A stretch of 64,000 nt of DNA from Candidatus Nanosynbacter featherlites. GTDB lineage: Bacteria; Patescibacteriota; Saccharimonadia; Saccharimonadales; Saccharimonadaceae. Shown in pieces: positions 8,577-17,799 of the stretch. The position numbers were made by a program, and so were the translations under genes. Location of the stretch: the NCBI RefSeq assembly GCF_005697565.1, contig NZ_CP040004.1, positions 620,001 through 684,000 on the forward strand. The letters run 5' to 3'. Every line of letters begins with the position of its first letter. The stretch's first letter is position 1. The notes under the pieces are model-generated. The model was given only the letters and a program-made list of their open reading frames with translations, was not told the origin of the DNA and ran no database searches.

Positions 8577-9416
8577 CTAATCGTCGACTGGACGACCGTT
8601 CTTAAAGGCCTCAATGGCGTTATTGACGATTCCTATTTGGTGCTTTGGATTTGCTACAAAATGGAAGATATAAGTAGTCTCTTCACCCTCAGTACTCAAT
8701 CGAATAGTTCCATAGTTAAAGATCATCTGAATAATTCCTGACTGACGAAAACTAGCATCTTCAATACTACCAAGGCTCACTGTTTGCTCATGGCGAGAAA
8801 ACAAACTTTCTTGGATTTCTTGAATCACGCTCTCGTTGGTCATATAAAATTGGTTCTGCAGGTAAACCCAAAGTGCTACCGCTCCGCCCAATGCCGCCAA
8901 AATAGCAAACAAGGTCGCGATGCCGAACATAGCTGTTGGAGATGGTACTGGTAATAAACTTCCACCAGTGATTAGCGATGGATACAAAAAGGCAAAACCA
9001 AATATCACCATGATGATAATGACCGTGATAGCAATTGGTGCGACAATACCAATGGGATGGCGTTTGATGTCCAAAATGACATATTCACCTTCGCTCAAGT
9101 TAAGCTGTGGGTACTGCGCCACTGACTCTTCGTGTTTGCGCTTCAATTCTTCACTAATCACCATTGGTTGTGGCTCAAGATTACGTACGGTATGAACCAC
9201 ATCTGGTTCATTGGCATACTGGCTACGAATACGTGGATCAAAATTCTGCCCCTCCATCGACTCTGGAAGCACAGTTACGTGAGACGGGCGCTGCGCAGCT
9301 GTCGACTGTGGCTCTTCTGGTTGCGCATCTTGCGGCGGATGATAATACAGCGGCCTGCCCTCAACATCATATGCAGCTGGCTGTTGATTATTCGACTGGT
9401 GGTCCTTCGTATCCAT
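8577..9416 (-). CDS. Membrane protein with bacterial PH-like (bPH2/DUF304) domain
   Basis: 279 aa. A Pro/Gln-rich disordered N-terminus (about 1-100) is followed by two membrane helices (about 124-147 and 163-188), then a region (NQFYMTNESVIQEIQESLFSR...) that matches the DUF304/bPH2 pattern of a PH-fold domain after paired helices. Function unknown; such proteins are common membrane components in Gram-positive bacteria. A TAAACT -10-like box lies 6 bases before the ATG. The stop directly follows the pilin stop on the other strand. Confidence 0.75.
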   Translation of the reverse strand: MDTKDHQSNNQQPAAYDVEGRPLYYHPPQDAQPEEPQSTAAQRPSHVTVLPESMEGQNFDPRIRSQYANEPDVVHTVRNLEPQPMVISEELKRKHEESVAQYPQLNLSEGEYVILDIKRHPIGIVAPIAITVIIIMVIFGFAFLYPSLITGGSLLPVPSPTAMFGIATLFAILAALGGAVALWVYLQNQFYMTNESVIQEIQESLFSRHEQTVSLGSIEDASFRQSGIIQMIFNYGTIRLSTEGEETTYIFHFVANPKHQIGIVNNAIEAFKNGRPVDD

Positions 9417-9428
9417 ATCTACAGTTTA

Positions 9429-10439
9429 TCATTTTTTAGGTTGATATCCCAAATGCGCCTGAGCACGCAGAGTGATGCGCCGACCGCGCGGTGTACGCTC
9501 AATGAAGCCGATTTGCAGCAGATACGGCTCATAAAAATCCTCAATTGTCGTCGCTTCATCGCCAGTCAGCGCAGCAATGGTCGTTAGCCCCACGGGATTA
9601 TCGCCATAATTTTCTAGGATTGATTGCAGTAAATTACGGTCGGCTGGGTCTAATCCCAGCTCGTCTACTTCCAACATTTCCAAGGCGCTCGTTGTGGTTT
9701 TCACATCAATTATGCCGTCACCATTTACGTCAGCGTAGTCGCGTACGCGCTTGAGCAGGCGGTTGGCGATACGCGGCGTCAAGCGAGCCCGCGTCGACAA
9801 CAAGTTCGCCGCTTCATGCCGAATTGACGACTCCAGGATGGCTGCACTCCGCGTCACAATTTTCGCAATGTCCTCTGGCTCGTAAAATTCTAAGCGGTAA
9901 ATATGCCCAAATCGATCGCGCAGCGGCGCTGCCAGACTACCCGTCCGCGTCGTTGCGCCAATCACCGTAAACTGCGGTAAATCCAGCCGAATTGACCGGG
10001 CTGCCGGCCCTTTGCCGATGACGATGTCTAGCTTGAAATCTTCCATGGCTGAGTATAAAATCTCTTCCACCGCCCGACCGAGCCGATGAATTTCATCGAT
10101 GAACAAGATGTCGCCGTCCGCCAAATTGGTCAAAATTGACGCCAAATCACCAGCTTTTTCAATGGCCGGACCGCTGGTGATCCGTAAATTCGTCCCCATC
10201 TCATTGGCGATCACCGTCGCCATGGTGGTCTTGCCCAGTCCCGGCGGGCCGTACAGCAGCACATGATCCAGTGGCTCGCCGCGCTTCTTAGCCGCGTCAA
10301 TCGCTAAGCGCAAATTACGTTTCAATCGCTCCTGACCAACATACTCGCTAAAGCTCTGCGGGCGCAAGCTAACTTCAATCCGCTGCTCCTCGGTATCATC
10401 AATATGCGAGCTAGTATCGACTATTCTCTCAATTGCCAT
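9429..10439 (-). CDS. ruvB: Holliday junction helicase RuvB
   Basis: 336 aa AAA+ motor that drives branch migration with RuvA. Walker [10 protein letters not shown], Walker [11 protein letters not shown], sensor 1 GATTRTGSL and the C-terminal winged helix ([12 protein letters not shown]) are visible. It is separated from ruvC-ruvA by two unrelated genes. TATAAT on the minus strand (10451-10446) lies 6 bases before the ATG, so the mRNA is probably leaderless. Confidence 0.98.
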   Translation of the reverse strand: MAIERIVDTSSHIDDTEEQRIEVSLRPQSFSEYVGQERLKRNLRLAIDAAKKRGEPLDHVLLYGPPGLGKTTMATVIANEMGTNLRITSGPAIEKAGDLASILTNLADGDILFIDEIHRLGRAVEEILYSAMEDFKLDIVIGKGPAARSIRLDLPQFTVIGATTRTGSLAAPLRDRFGHIYRLEFYEPEDIAKIVTRSAAILESSIRHEAANLLSTRARLTPRIANRLLKRVRDYADVNGDGIIDVKTTTSALEMLEVDELGLDPADRNLLQSILENYGDNPVGLTTIAALTGDEATTIEDFYEPYLLQIGFIERTPRGRRITLRAQAHLGYQPKK

Positions 10440-10445
10440 ATATTC

Positions 10446-10451
10446 ATTATA
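10446..10451 (-). promoter_or_regulatory. -10 box of a leaderless ruvB promoter
   Basis: TATAAT on the minus strand, 6 bases before the ruvB start codon. Confidence 0.6.
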
Positions 10452-10470
10452 TCATCCAAGCTGGAGCGAA

Positions 10471-10956
10471 CTAAGCTCTTGTAAGCCGACTACGCAGCGC
10501 CTGCATAATTTCGCGAAACGTCTCATCACCCACCATATGTACCGCATTCTCTAGGTGTCGTGGCCATTTTGGATCAGGAAATTCCTCGCCAGTAAAGGTA
10601 GTACCACCAAGATAGCGCGGATGTAGATGCCAATGTATATGTGTTGGCCGGCCAGCCTTAACCGCATTATTCATCAGGCACTCCCAGTTACACACATCGG
10701 CACCAAACGCTTCTTTAACTGCCTGCTCGAGTTGACGAATCACCTGATGTAGCTCCATCCAATCTGCCTCGTCCAGATCCGACAACGTTTCCTTGTGCTG
10801 GCGCAGAGTGATAAATGACTTACCCAAATAGCATTGGTTTCTATCGAGTACCGCCACCCAACGTTCAGTCTGCAATATGACATTGTCGTCAGCCGCCGTC
10901 TGACCAACCAGCAGCGGACAGATTTCACAATCTTTCTGTGTCGTACATGTATTCAT
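10471..10956 (-). CDS. HIT-family protein (histidine triad)
   Basis: 161 aa. The C-terminal motif HIHWHLHPR is the histidine triad (HxHxHxx) of nucleotidyl hydrolases and transferases, and QCYLGKSFITLRQHKETLSDL matches the HIT-fold core. Four Cys near the N-terminus (CTTQKDCEIC and one more) may bind zinc, as in some HIT proteins. GGAGG precedes the ATG by 4-5 bases, and a minus-strand TATAAT near 10973-10978 gives a short leader. The substrate is unknown. Confidence 0.88.
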   Translation of the reverse strand: MNTCTTQKDCEICPLLVGQTAADDNVILQTERWVAVLDRNQCYLGKSFITLRQHKETLSDLDEADWMELHQVIRQLEQAVKEAFGADVCNWECLMNNAVKAGRPTHIHWHLHPRYLGGTTFTGEEFPDPKWPRHLENAVHMVGDETFREIMQALRSRLTRA

Positions 10957-11004
10957 AATACCTCCTGGTATGGATTATACCAGCCATGCACTATTTATTC
11001 ACAT

Positions 11005-11916
11005 TTACAAAGACACACCTGAACTCGTAAGAACAGTTTTACCAATATGGTACGGAGATGATACCTGCTTCTCCTGAGCCATTGGCCAATCCTGAAATAT
11101 TTCTTGGCTCGGTTCATCCAGTTCTGGGTTAGTGATGAACTGTCTATTCTCGTCAATCTGGTGCACCATCTGCTCAATCACTTCTTCTGCAACACCACAC
11201 TCTCCCATGTCATTCTTCAGATATTCTTGATAGTTCGGCAAAAATAAATCCTCCAATTCCTTGAATTGCTCCTGCCACGACAGCTCTCGACATTCTTCAA
11301 CCCGAAATCGCATGGTATAATTCAAAAAATCCCGACCGCCTGATCGCCAGACATAACCAAGGTCAGCGTGATGTAATAATTTTGCTTGAATACTATCACG
11401 ACAGATTTGTTCTTTTGGACCAGGGATGGTGCCAATGATTGCACTTTTCATGAACTCATACTCAGCTGAACCGGGCTCATAGTACTCGTCAAGAAATGAG
11501 ACCGCATAATGCTCTTTGGTAGCATAACCATCTGGCGGTGGGCCAGCCTCAAACCCAGCATCGTGCGCTGCTGCCGCCACCAACAACAGATCCTTTTGAT
11601 CTGAATTCATTCTGTCCGCCGGGATCACCTCCGTCAGCACACGTATTGAGCGCATCACGTCCACGCCATGTGCAGGCTGATGATATGGATAATTCGGGTA
11701 GGTAGTCAACAGCTTGGCTGATAGCTTAGCAAGAGAGGCTGCTTGTTCTTTGTTATGAAATAGCTTTGCGAGGTTCTCCTCTGAGGTGTATTGGTCCAGC
11801 ACCTTTGCTGATACCGTTAATTCAGGATCGGTCACTGTTGGGTCTTCTTGGTTAGCACTGTTTCGTTGTTCCCATAACTTTTTGTCAAGAATTTTTTCGG
11901 TAATAGTTCTATTCAC
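11005..11916 (-). CDS. HD-superfamily metal-dependent phosphohydrolase
   Basis: 303 aa. Metal-ligand motifs of the HD/PDEase type are visible: HQPAHGVDVMR (about 79-89), AAAAHDAGF (about 112-120) and LLHHADLG (about 174-181). The arrangement recalls cyclic-nucleotide phosphodiesterases and related HD proteins, but the substrate cannot be assigned. The start is GTG 11916, with TATAAT 8 bases upstream and no Shine-Dalgarno, a leaderless GTG start. Confidence 0.75.
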   Translation of the reverse strand: MNRTITEKILDKKLWEQRNSANQEDPTVTDPELTVSAKVLDQYTSEENLAKLFHNKEQAASLAKLSAKLLTTYPNYPYHQPAHGVDVMRSIRVLTEVIPADRMNSDQKDLLLVAAAAHDAGFEAGPPPDGYATKEHYAVSFLDEYYEPGSAEYEFMKSAIIGTIPGPKEQICRDSIQAKLLHHADLGYVWRSGGRDFLNYTMRFRVEECRELSWQEQFKELEDLFLPNYQEYLKNDMGECGVAEEVIEQMVHQIDENRQFITNPELDEPSQEIFQDWPMAQEKQVSSPYHIGKTVLTSSGVSL

Positions 11917-11977
11917 AACCCTATATTATATATCATTTGTACTATTTAGTCAATAGTACGGCGCCGTGACCCCTGTA

Positions 11978-11998
11978 ACCAAGTCAGTCTTACTTGGT
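11978..11998. other. Perfect 7-bp hairpin downstream of ruvA
   Basis: ACCAAGT - 7-base loop - ACTTGGT, located 15 bases after the ruvA stop on the minus strand. No T-run follows on either strand, so it is not a standard intrinsic terminator. It may protect the 3' end or be part of a Rho-type end. Confidence 0.4.
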
Positions 11999-12012
11999 AT
12001 GTTTCAACCCTA

Positions 12013-12588
12013 TTATTTCTTCAGTGCCTCGGTCACCCGCTGCGCCGTTGGCAAATTAGTATCAACATTTTCCAATGCTTTAGTGGCGTCAGCCAGGGTG
12101 TAGCCCAGCGCCATCAACGCTTCCAGTGCTTCGTCAGAGGTGTTCAGTTCAGTTTGGACTGTAGTGTCTGCTCGACCATACTGCGTCGGCAAGCCAACTT
12201 TATCGCTCAAATCAACCACCACGCGCTCAGCAGTTTTTTTGCCGACGCCAGCAGCTTTTTGTACAAACGCACTGTCAGCATTGGCGATGGCATTGCGCAC
12301 ATGCTCTGCGTCGCCGAGGCTGAGAATTGCCAACGCTGCTTTCGGACCGACACCCTGAACCGTGATGAGCATTTCAAACATTTTCTTTGCTGCCAAACTC
12401 GAAAAACCAAACAATTCTTCCGCCTGCTCACGGACGTGATGATAGGTATAAAACTTAACATCCTGATCCAGGATCACCGCGTCAAAATCACCAGCCGCCA
12501 CGCTAACTTCATAACCAACGCCGTGAACGTCGATCACCAACGATCCATTAAATTTCTCGGCAACTTTTCCAAAAACATGTGCAATCAT
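12013..12588 (-). CDS. ruvA: Holliday junction DNA helicase subunit RuvA
   Basis: 191 aa RuvA, the tetrameric junction-binding subunit. It shows the N-terminal OB domain (IDVHGVGYEVSV), helix-hairpin-helix motifs (VQGVGPKAALAIL; AAGVGKKTAERVVVDL) and the C-terminal RuvB-binding three-helix domain. It starts 7 bases after the ruvC stop. TATAAT (12600-12595, minus strand) lies across the ruvC stop, 6 bases before the ruvA ATG, giving an extra leaderless promoter inside the ruvC-ruvA unit. Confidence 0.97.
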   Translation of the reverse strand: MIAHVFGKVAEKFNGSLVIDVHGVGYEVSVAAGDFDAVILDQDVKFYTYHHVREQAEELFGFSSLAAKKMFEMLITVQGVGPKAALAILSLGDAEHVRNAIANADSAFVQKAAGVGKKTAERVVVDLSDKVGLPTQYGRADTTVQTELNTSDEALEALMALGYTLADATKALENVDTNLPTAQRVTEALKK

Positions 12589-12595
12589 AATTCAA

Positions 12596-13069
12596 TTATA
12601 CCCGATTCATCGCTGCGTGGGTAATTGCCGCCGCCAGAGCATCAGCACAGTCGTCTGGCTTCGGCACGTCCTTGAGTCCCAAATTCAAGCGAACCATTTC
12701 CTGCACTTGCTTTTTATCAGCCTTGCCATAGCCCGTCAGCGTCTGTTTGATCTGCAGCGGCGTATACTCAGCGATTGGCAAGCCCGCTTTTCGCCCCGTG
12801 AGCATCGCTACACCACGCGCTTCTGCCACGGAAATCGCCGTCGTGACGTTACGGGCAAAAAACAATTTCTCAATCGACATGACATCAGGCTTAGTCTCAG
12901 TAATGATCTCTGTCAAACTGTCAAAAATTTCTTCCAGCCGCTCATCAATTGGCGTGTGTGCCGGCGTTCTAACAACTCCCGCTGTCACCAGCCTGAACTT
13001 ACCGCCCGAAAAATCAATCACACCAAAGCCCAAAATCCCCGTTCCTGGATCAATACCAATAATTCTCAT
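12596..13069 (-). CDS. ruvC: Holliday junction resolvase RuvC
   Basis: 157 aa endonuclease of the RNase H fold. The catalytic acidic residues are visible: D in IGIDPGTGILGFG (Asp7), E in SIEKLFF, and a C-terminal D pair in PKPDDCADALAAAITH. It is first in a ruvC-ruvA unit. A minus-strand TATAAT at 13082-13077 lies 7 bases before the ATG (leaderless). Confidence 0.97.
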   Translation of the reverse strand: MRIIGIDPGTGILGFGVIDFSGGKFRLVTAGVVRTPAHTPIDERLEEIFDSLTEIITETKPDVMSIEKLFFARNVTTAISVAEARGVAMLTGRKAGLPIAEYTPLQIKQTLTGYGKADKKQVQEMVRLNLGLKDVPKPDDCADALAAAITHAAMNRV

Positions 13070-13110
13070 GGTTTATATTATAGCAATGATTTAACCGCTC
13101 AGTCACTAAC

Positions 13111-14832
13111 TCATCGCCGTAATCGTCGTATCAATTGCGAAAGCTCCCAACGCCACTGCCACGCACCGTAACCTGCCGCCAACAAACTAACGCCACCAAA
13201 CACCCACCAGCCCCAGGTCGCACCAGCAACATGTTGAACGCCCGCTGTCGCCGACCCAACAACTGGCATACTGGCAGTTTTTATCTTCCGACAACGCCGG
13301 GTGGCTGGGTTGCGCTCAAATCCTTCCGGACAGTCTTTTAGAATGTCATCTGCGGCAGCAATTTTCTTGCAGCGGCCAGTTGCCGGATTACGAAATTGAC
13401 CATCAGGACATGGCTTCAAGGTTTTAGCGGCGGCCGAGGCGATTGAGCGACACCGACCAGTTTCCTCGCTGCGATAATACCCTTCTTTACACGGCGTTAC
13501 AGTCTTTGCTGCTTCGATTTTCCGACAGCGACGAGTTTCAGGATGCCGATATTGACCAGCTGGACACGGCGCTAACACATCAGACTCAGTAGACGGCGTT
13601 GGAATTTTTACACATTTACCCGACTCATTACGCATATAGCCAGCCTGGCAATCCGCATATTCCTTAAACACATTGGCAGCACCCTCAGTCACCGCAAACG
13701 TCTGCATCCACTCACCATCAAGCAAGCTCCAGGAAGCACCCTTTGCGATTTTGTCATATTCAGTAGCATCAATTTCCGCACCAGCCTCATCCAGGACATA
13801 CACCTTACCCTTGGTTTTTGGTAATTTTAATTTCGTATGACTCACTTTGACCGCCCGCAATTCACCAGATTTCAGTTCGATATCACCAAGGACCTCCTGT
13901 GAATTGTTACTGTCAATTGTCAACTTGCAGCCGGCCGTCGTGATGGTTTTATTACTCCCATTCACCAATTCAATGAACGGCTCATCAACATGAGAAGCAA
14001 TTTCATTCAACTTCAAACCTTCACACTTATTCAGTGGTTTTGGTGGCTCAGGAGTTTTGCAACGTGGACGCGTGTACGGCATCACCTCCTGGTCACCAGC
14101 TGTTTTATTTGACGAAAAATCAGCGAAATTATTTTTCGAATCAACAATGATTCCATCGGCAAAACAGCGCCAGACAGTTTTCACGCCACCAGTCACAGGC
14201 GCAGCCAAAAACTTCTTTGTCTCACCCCAACCAACAATATCCGCCATTGACCCATCAGCCCGCGACAACACCACCGACCCTTCACCTTGGATCACGCTCG
14301 GTGCCTTATCAAACTTCACTGCTTTGGTTAGCGCTGGATCATTTGATAGCACCAGAAAATCATTCGCCAAAATCACCTCATCCTTGAGTTCTTTCCCGCC
14401 GGTTTTCACATCAGCTCTATAGTGTTCAATTTTCCAACCCGCCAAGGTAACATTACTGTCCGTTGGATTATATATCTCAATATACTTCTTGTCGGGACTT
14501 ACTTTTGATATCAATAGCGGCGCCGTTTTTTCAGGTGATTCAGCAGTTGTTTGTACTGGCGAAGGAGCTGGATTTACTGGAGCGACAGCCGGCGGATTAG
14601 CCGCTGCCACGGACTCTACAGTTGGCTGTTCAGTAGTTAGGTCTGGTGCTAGCTGAGACGAGGGCGCAGCGGCAGTCGAGCCTGAACTGGGCGTCGATGT
14701 CTCAACGACCTGAGAGGCATCACCACCAGATGATGTCTCAACTTCCGCATTACCAACCGCCAAGACTGACGGCGACGGCATGATCAACGCCGCGATTAGT
14801 GTCATAAGTAGTGTGTTACGCAAATATTTCAT
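13111..14832 (-). CDS. Secreted, membrane-anchored lamin-tail-domain protein with five Cys-pair repeats
   Basis: 573 aa. Signal peptide (residues 1-25, ending SVLA), Ser/Thr/Pro-rich spacer (30-104), first lamin-tail-like domain (about 105-200, IEIYNPTDSNVTLAGWKIEHY), second lamin-tail-like domain (about 270-370), then five tandem repeats of the form C-x2-G-x-x-R-(N/H/S)-x-(E/A)-(S/T)-x-(R/K)-C-x-K-I with Cys pairs at 395/407, 423/436, 448/461, 475/488 and 501/514. A membrane helix (540-560) and a basic tail follow. The protein should be surface-displayed. AAGGGG lies 6 bases before the ATG, with TACACT as a likely -10. Its ligand is unknown. Confidence 0.8.
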   Translation of the reverse strand: MKYLRNTLLMTLIAALIMPSPSVLAVGNAEVETSSGGDASQVVETSTPSSGSTAAAPSSQLAPDLTTEQPTVESVAAANPPAVAPVNPAPSPVQTTAESPEKTAPLLISKVSPDKKYIEIYNPTDSNVTLAGWKIEHYRADVKTGGKELKDEVILANDFLVLSNDPALTKAVKFDKAPSVIQGEGSVVLSRADGSMADIVGWGETKKFLAAPVTGGVKTVWRCFADGIIVDSKNNFADFSSNKTAGDQEVMPYTRPRCKTPEPPKPLNKCEGLKLNEIASHVDEPFIELVNGSNKTITTAGCKLTIDSNNSQEVLGDIELKSGELRAVKVSHTKLKLPKTKGKVYVLDEAGAEIDATEYDKIAKGASWSLLDGEWMQTFAVTEGAANVFKEYADCQAGYMRNESGKCVKIPTPSTESDVLAPCPAGQYRHPETRRCRKIEAAKTVTPCKEGYYRSEETGRCRSIASAAAKTLKPCPDGQFRNPATGRCKKIAAADDILKDCPEGFERNPATRRCRKIKTASMPVVGSATAGVQHVAGATWGWWVFGGVSLLAAGYGAWQWRWELSQLIRRLRR

Positions 14833-14889
14833 GCTCGCCCCTTGCTTATGGTTAACTAACTCTTAGTGTAGCGTACTTTTTGCCAAAAT

Positions 14890-14919
14890 AAAAACCGCCC
14901 CGAGAGCGAGGCGATTTTT
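14890..14919 (-). terminator. Intrinsic terminator of yebC
   Basis: On the minus strand: CGCCTCG - CTCT loop - CGGGGCG (one G-U pair) extended by flanking A/T pairs and followed by GTTTTTATTTT. It lies 13 bases after the yebC stop. Confidence 0.8.
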
Positions 14920-14931
14920 CTGATGATCATG

Positions 14932-15648
14932 TTATTCTGCCGTGATATTGGCGTTAGTGTGCACATTCACCACGTCGTCCAAGTCGTCCAGAGCGTCAAC
15001 TACCTTCATTAATTTCTGTGCCGTTTCCGTATCAGCAATCTCAACTGGCGTATTAGCAATATAGCGCAGCTCGGCGTCTTTCACCTTCAAACCCTGTTCA
15101 GCCAACTGATTTCTGACGCTCGCCAAATCTTTCAACTCGGTGTAGACGATAATCTCGCCGTCTTCCTCGACCGCGTCCTCAGCGCCAGCATCTAACACTT
15201 GCAGGAGCAATTCTTCGCCCGTACCCTCCACGGTGATTACGCCCTTGCGGGTAAACTGAAACGCCACACTGCCAGCGTCAGCGATTCGCCCGCCGTTCTT
15301 CACCAACGCCGTTTTAACTTCTGGCAAGGTACGGTTGCGATTGTCGGTCGCCGTCTCAATGATGATGCCGACGCCGCCAGGACCATAGCCTTCATAGGCA
15401 ATTTCCTCCAGCGCCGCCGCGCTTTTATCAGCCACGCGGTCAATCGCCCGCTGGATGTTAGCACTCGGCATGTTGGCCGCCTTGGCTTTTTCAATGGCCA
15501 TTGCCAAGCTTGCGTTCAGTGCTGGGTCGGTGCCGCCGCGTGCCGCAATGGCAATTTGATTACCCAGCTTCGTAAAAATTGCACCGCGCTTAGCATCAAC
15601 AATCGCCTTCTGCCGGTGCGTCGTTGCCCATTTACTATGTCCTGACAT
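14932..15648 (-). CDS. yebC: YebC/PmpR family protein (TACO1-type)
   Basis: 238 aa. It has the conserved N-terminus MSGHSKWATTHRQKAIVDAKRG and the three-domain YebC architecture. Family members were first described as transcription regulators and more recently as ribosome factors that help translate proline-rich stretches. Shine-Dalgarno GGAG lies 6 bases before the ATG, and TATAAT further upstream gives a leader of about 30-35 bases. A strong terminator follows. Confidence 0.95.
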   Translation of the reverse strand: MSGHSKWATTHRQKAIVDAKRGAIFTKLGNQIAIAARGGTDPALNASLAMAIEKAKAANMPSANIQRAIDRVADKSAAALEEIAYEGYGPGGVGIIIETATDNRNRTLPEVKTALVKNGGRIADAGSVAFQFTRKGVITVEGTGEELLLQVLDAGAEDAVEEDGEIIVYTELKDLASVRNQLAEQGLKVKDAELRYIANTPVEIADTETAQKLMKVVDALDDLDDVVNVHTNANITAE

Positions 15649-15716
15649 ACATTCTCCTACCGTTTATCTATGTTCAATCTGTTAGTATTATATATCAAAT
15701 ACAGACGTGAGACAAT

Positions 15717-16331
15717 TTAGACTGGCAAGCCCAAAGACAACAACACGTTTGGCATGTCAATTTCACTGTCTTTTTGTACGCGAACAACCGGGTAGCCATA
15801 CTGCTGCGCCTCAGCCTGAATTCGCTGATCGAACAGCCGCGCCCACATAATCTCATATTCTTTCAGCGTATCATCATATGTATCAGCATCCGCATATAGA
15901 CCACGACTAAATATCGCCTGCCTTAACGCGTCATCGCCTTCGTCAGTCAAGAATATTGATCGTACATCGCTAGCGGTCTGTAATGACGGTAGCAGCGATG
16001 GTAAAATATTAACACCTTCCAATACAAAACCTTCACGCCAGGTAAAATCATCCTCGATTAATTTCTTATTGCCAGGCCACGCTTCAACGCCATGCATATA
16101 TTCTCTTTCAGCTATCTCTTCTGGTGAAAATTGCTGGAAAAACTCAGCTGCTGACAACCCGTGCGCTGACAATAAATGCGGGTGCTGCTCTGGGCTTGCC
16201 ATACCCTGCATTATCAACCGTGTTTGATCAGTTGACAGCCACGGCAATGCCAGTCTCAGAGATAACTCCCGCGCCAAGGTTGTTTTGCCGGTTGTTGGCA
16301 TGCCGCCAATCAAAATTATCATTCTTGTCAT
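15717..16331 (-). CDS. P-loop kinase-like protein
   Basis: 204 aa with N-terminal Walker A GGMPTTGKTTLAREL followed by STDQTRLIMQG, the pattern of small-molecule kinases related to 2-phosphoglycerate, gluconate or zeta-type kinases. The substrate is unknown. Two ATGs are possible (16331, 16322). The first is preceded by TATAAT (16344-16339 on the minus strand) at 7 bases, matching the leaderless pattern of this genome. Confidence 0.7.
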   Translation of the reverse strand: MTRMIILIGGMPTTGKTTLARELSLRLALPWLSTDQTRLIMQGMASPEQHPHLLSAHGLSAAEFFQQFSPEEIAEREYMHGVEAWPGNKKLIEDDFTWREGFVLEGVNILPSLLPSLQTASDVRSIFLTDEGDDALRQAIFSRGLYADADTYDDTLKEYEIMWARLFDQRIQAEAQQYGYPVVRVQKDSEIDMPNVLLSLGLPV

Positions 16332-16344
16332 GGCATCTATTATA

Positions 16345-17799
16345 TCACTCGACTATATTCACCCTCCCAAGGTCCAATTTCGTCTGCTTCTTCATCCACC
16401 ACATAGCACCAATCATCGCCGCATACATCAAACCGCATTGCCACCAAGTGATATTCACTTCCATCTGCGCCCACTCCAAGCTCGCCAGCCAATTGGCCGC
16501 CTGAATCATATAGCCCAGCAACCAAGTCGTCGGTAGGGCGATTGCCACACCAATCATCGGCACTACGGCCAGCACGCCCGACGCAAAGGTCAATAGCATC
16601 GCCAGCGGCACAAACGGCAAAATTAGCATATTAGCGATCAGCGCTACATTACTAACCACACCAAAACTCATCATCAACAGCGGCAGTGTCGCAAGCTGCG
16701 CCGACAGCGTCTCAACCAGAATTTGCCGAAACGCGCCAGGGTCTTTGTCGCCAAAGAAATAGTTGTGCAGCAGCGGCGCCAGGATGATCACGCCAGTAAA
16801 CGACGCAAAGCTCAGTTGCCAGCCCAAATCGCCCCAGCCAAATTGCGGATTGACCAACAATGTAATCGCCGCCGAAACTGGCAGCAGCACCAGCGGATGA
16901 ATCGTCCGCCCATAATACCACGCTGCCAGGCTTAGTCCAGCCACCAGCCCAGCCCGCGACATGCTCGGACTCAAACCCGTCACCGCCATGAAACCAAGGA
17001 TCATCGTTGCCGCACTGAGCATTGCCAAATATTTTGACCGCTTGGCAAATAACCGCCGCGCCAGGCGTACTAAAATTGTCAAATTGTAACCGCTCGCCAC
17101 CACAATGTGCGTCAGACCAGCAATCTTCAAATTATCGCTCAGTTCCATCGGCATAGCTCGCCGCAGTCCCAGCAAAAATCCCAAGCCCAGCGCTGACTCA
17201 GACTCTGGAATGTGCTTGCGCACCTGCTCAGCAAACCAGTCGCGTGCCCCAACCGCCACGTCGCCAGGAATTGGACGCTCGACGCTGCCAATTTTCGCCC
17301 GATACATGCTCGCCGAAAAAGCACCAAAACCCGCCGTCAATTTTCCTTGAGCCTGAACGATGTCGCTGCGTTTAATGGGGCGCTTGTCAGCCGTCACCAC
17401 CCATAGTTGTCCTGCTAATTTCTTGCCGTTGATCCGCAAGTCACTCAACCGCAACACCGTTTGCCCTTTCTTATCAATGTCGGGGTCTTCCAAAACACGG
17501 CCTTGAATAACTGCACTTTTGCCAATGAGCGAGTCATAAACCTCCAAGCCGGTTCGACCCATTTCACCGCGCCACAGCCCGACCAAACCGCCAGAAATAA
17601 CTGCCACAATCATCAATACCCGCCACCGCCAGACCAGCGCCGGCACAAACAATACCAGCCCGCCAAATAACGCCAGCATGTTAAACTCGACTGAGCGCGG
17701 CAGATGATGAACCGCAATTATGCCAACCGTCAGCCCCAAGCACCACGCCGCCACCAGCCAAGAAATATGCAATTTCTTGGTTAGGCTACGTATCATCAT
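16345..17799 (-). CDS. comEC: ComEC/Rec2-type DNA uptake channel, without the C-terminal metallo-beta-lactamase domain
   Basis: 484 aa polytopic membrane protein. An N-terminal membrane region, an OB-like domain (about 85-170, IQGRVLEDPDIDKKGQTVL) and the Competence domain (about 190-460, GFLLGLRRAMPMELSDNLKIAGLTHIVVASGYN) are recognisable. Full ComEC proteins of 700-800 aa add a cytosolic metallo-beta-lactamase domain, which is absent here. ComEC passes single-stranded DNA across the membrane during transformation, and the type IV pilus genes in this window fit such a role. The ATG overlaps the stop of the upstream 492-aa gene (ATGA). Confidence 0.9.
   Translation of the reverse strand: MMIRSLTKKLHISWLVAAWCLGLTVGIIAVHHLPRSVEFNMLALFGGLVLFVPALVWRWRVLMIVAVISGGLVGLWRGEMGRTGLEVYDSLIGKSAVIQGRVLEDPDIDKKGQTVLRLSDLRINGKKLAGQLWVVTADKRPIKRSDIVQAQGKLTAGFGAFSASMYRAKIGSVERPIPGDVAVGARDWFAEQVRKHIPESESALGLGFLLGLRRAMPMELSDNLKIAGLTHIVVASGYNLTILVRLARRLFAKRSKYLAMLSAATMILGFMAVTGLSPSMSRAGLVAGLSLAAWYYGRTIHPLVLLPVSAAITLLVNPQFGWGDLGWQLSFASFTGVIILAPLLHNYFFGDKDPGAFRQILVETLSAQLATLPLLMMSFGVVSNVALIANMLILPFVPLAMLLTFASGVLAVVPMIGVAIALPTTWLLGYMIQAANWLASLEWAQMEVNITWWQCGLMYAAMIGAMWWMKKQTKLDLGRVNIVE

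Noticed and set aside
11978..11998. Intrinsic terminator after ruvA.
   Set aside because: The hairpin is perfect but has no T-run on either strand.
12617..13171. Long plus-strand frames opposite ruvC/ruvA, and many similar antisense frames opposite dnaK, ftsH, aspS, murJ and comEC.
   Set aside because: No ribosome site or recognisable domain; they are the usual shadows of strongly biased codons on the other strand.
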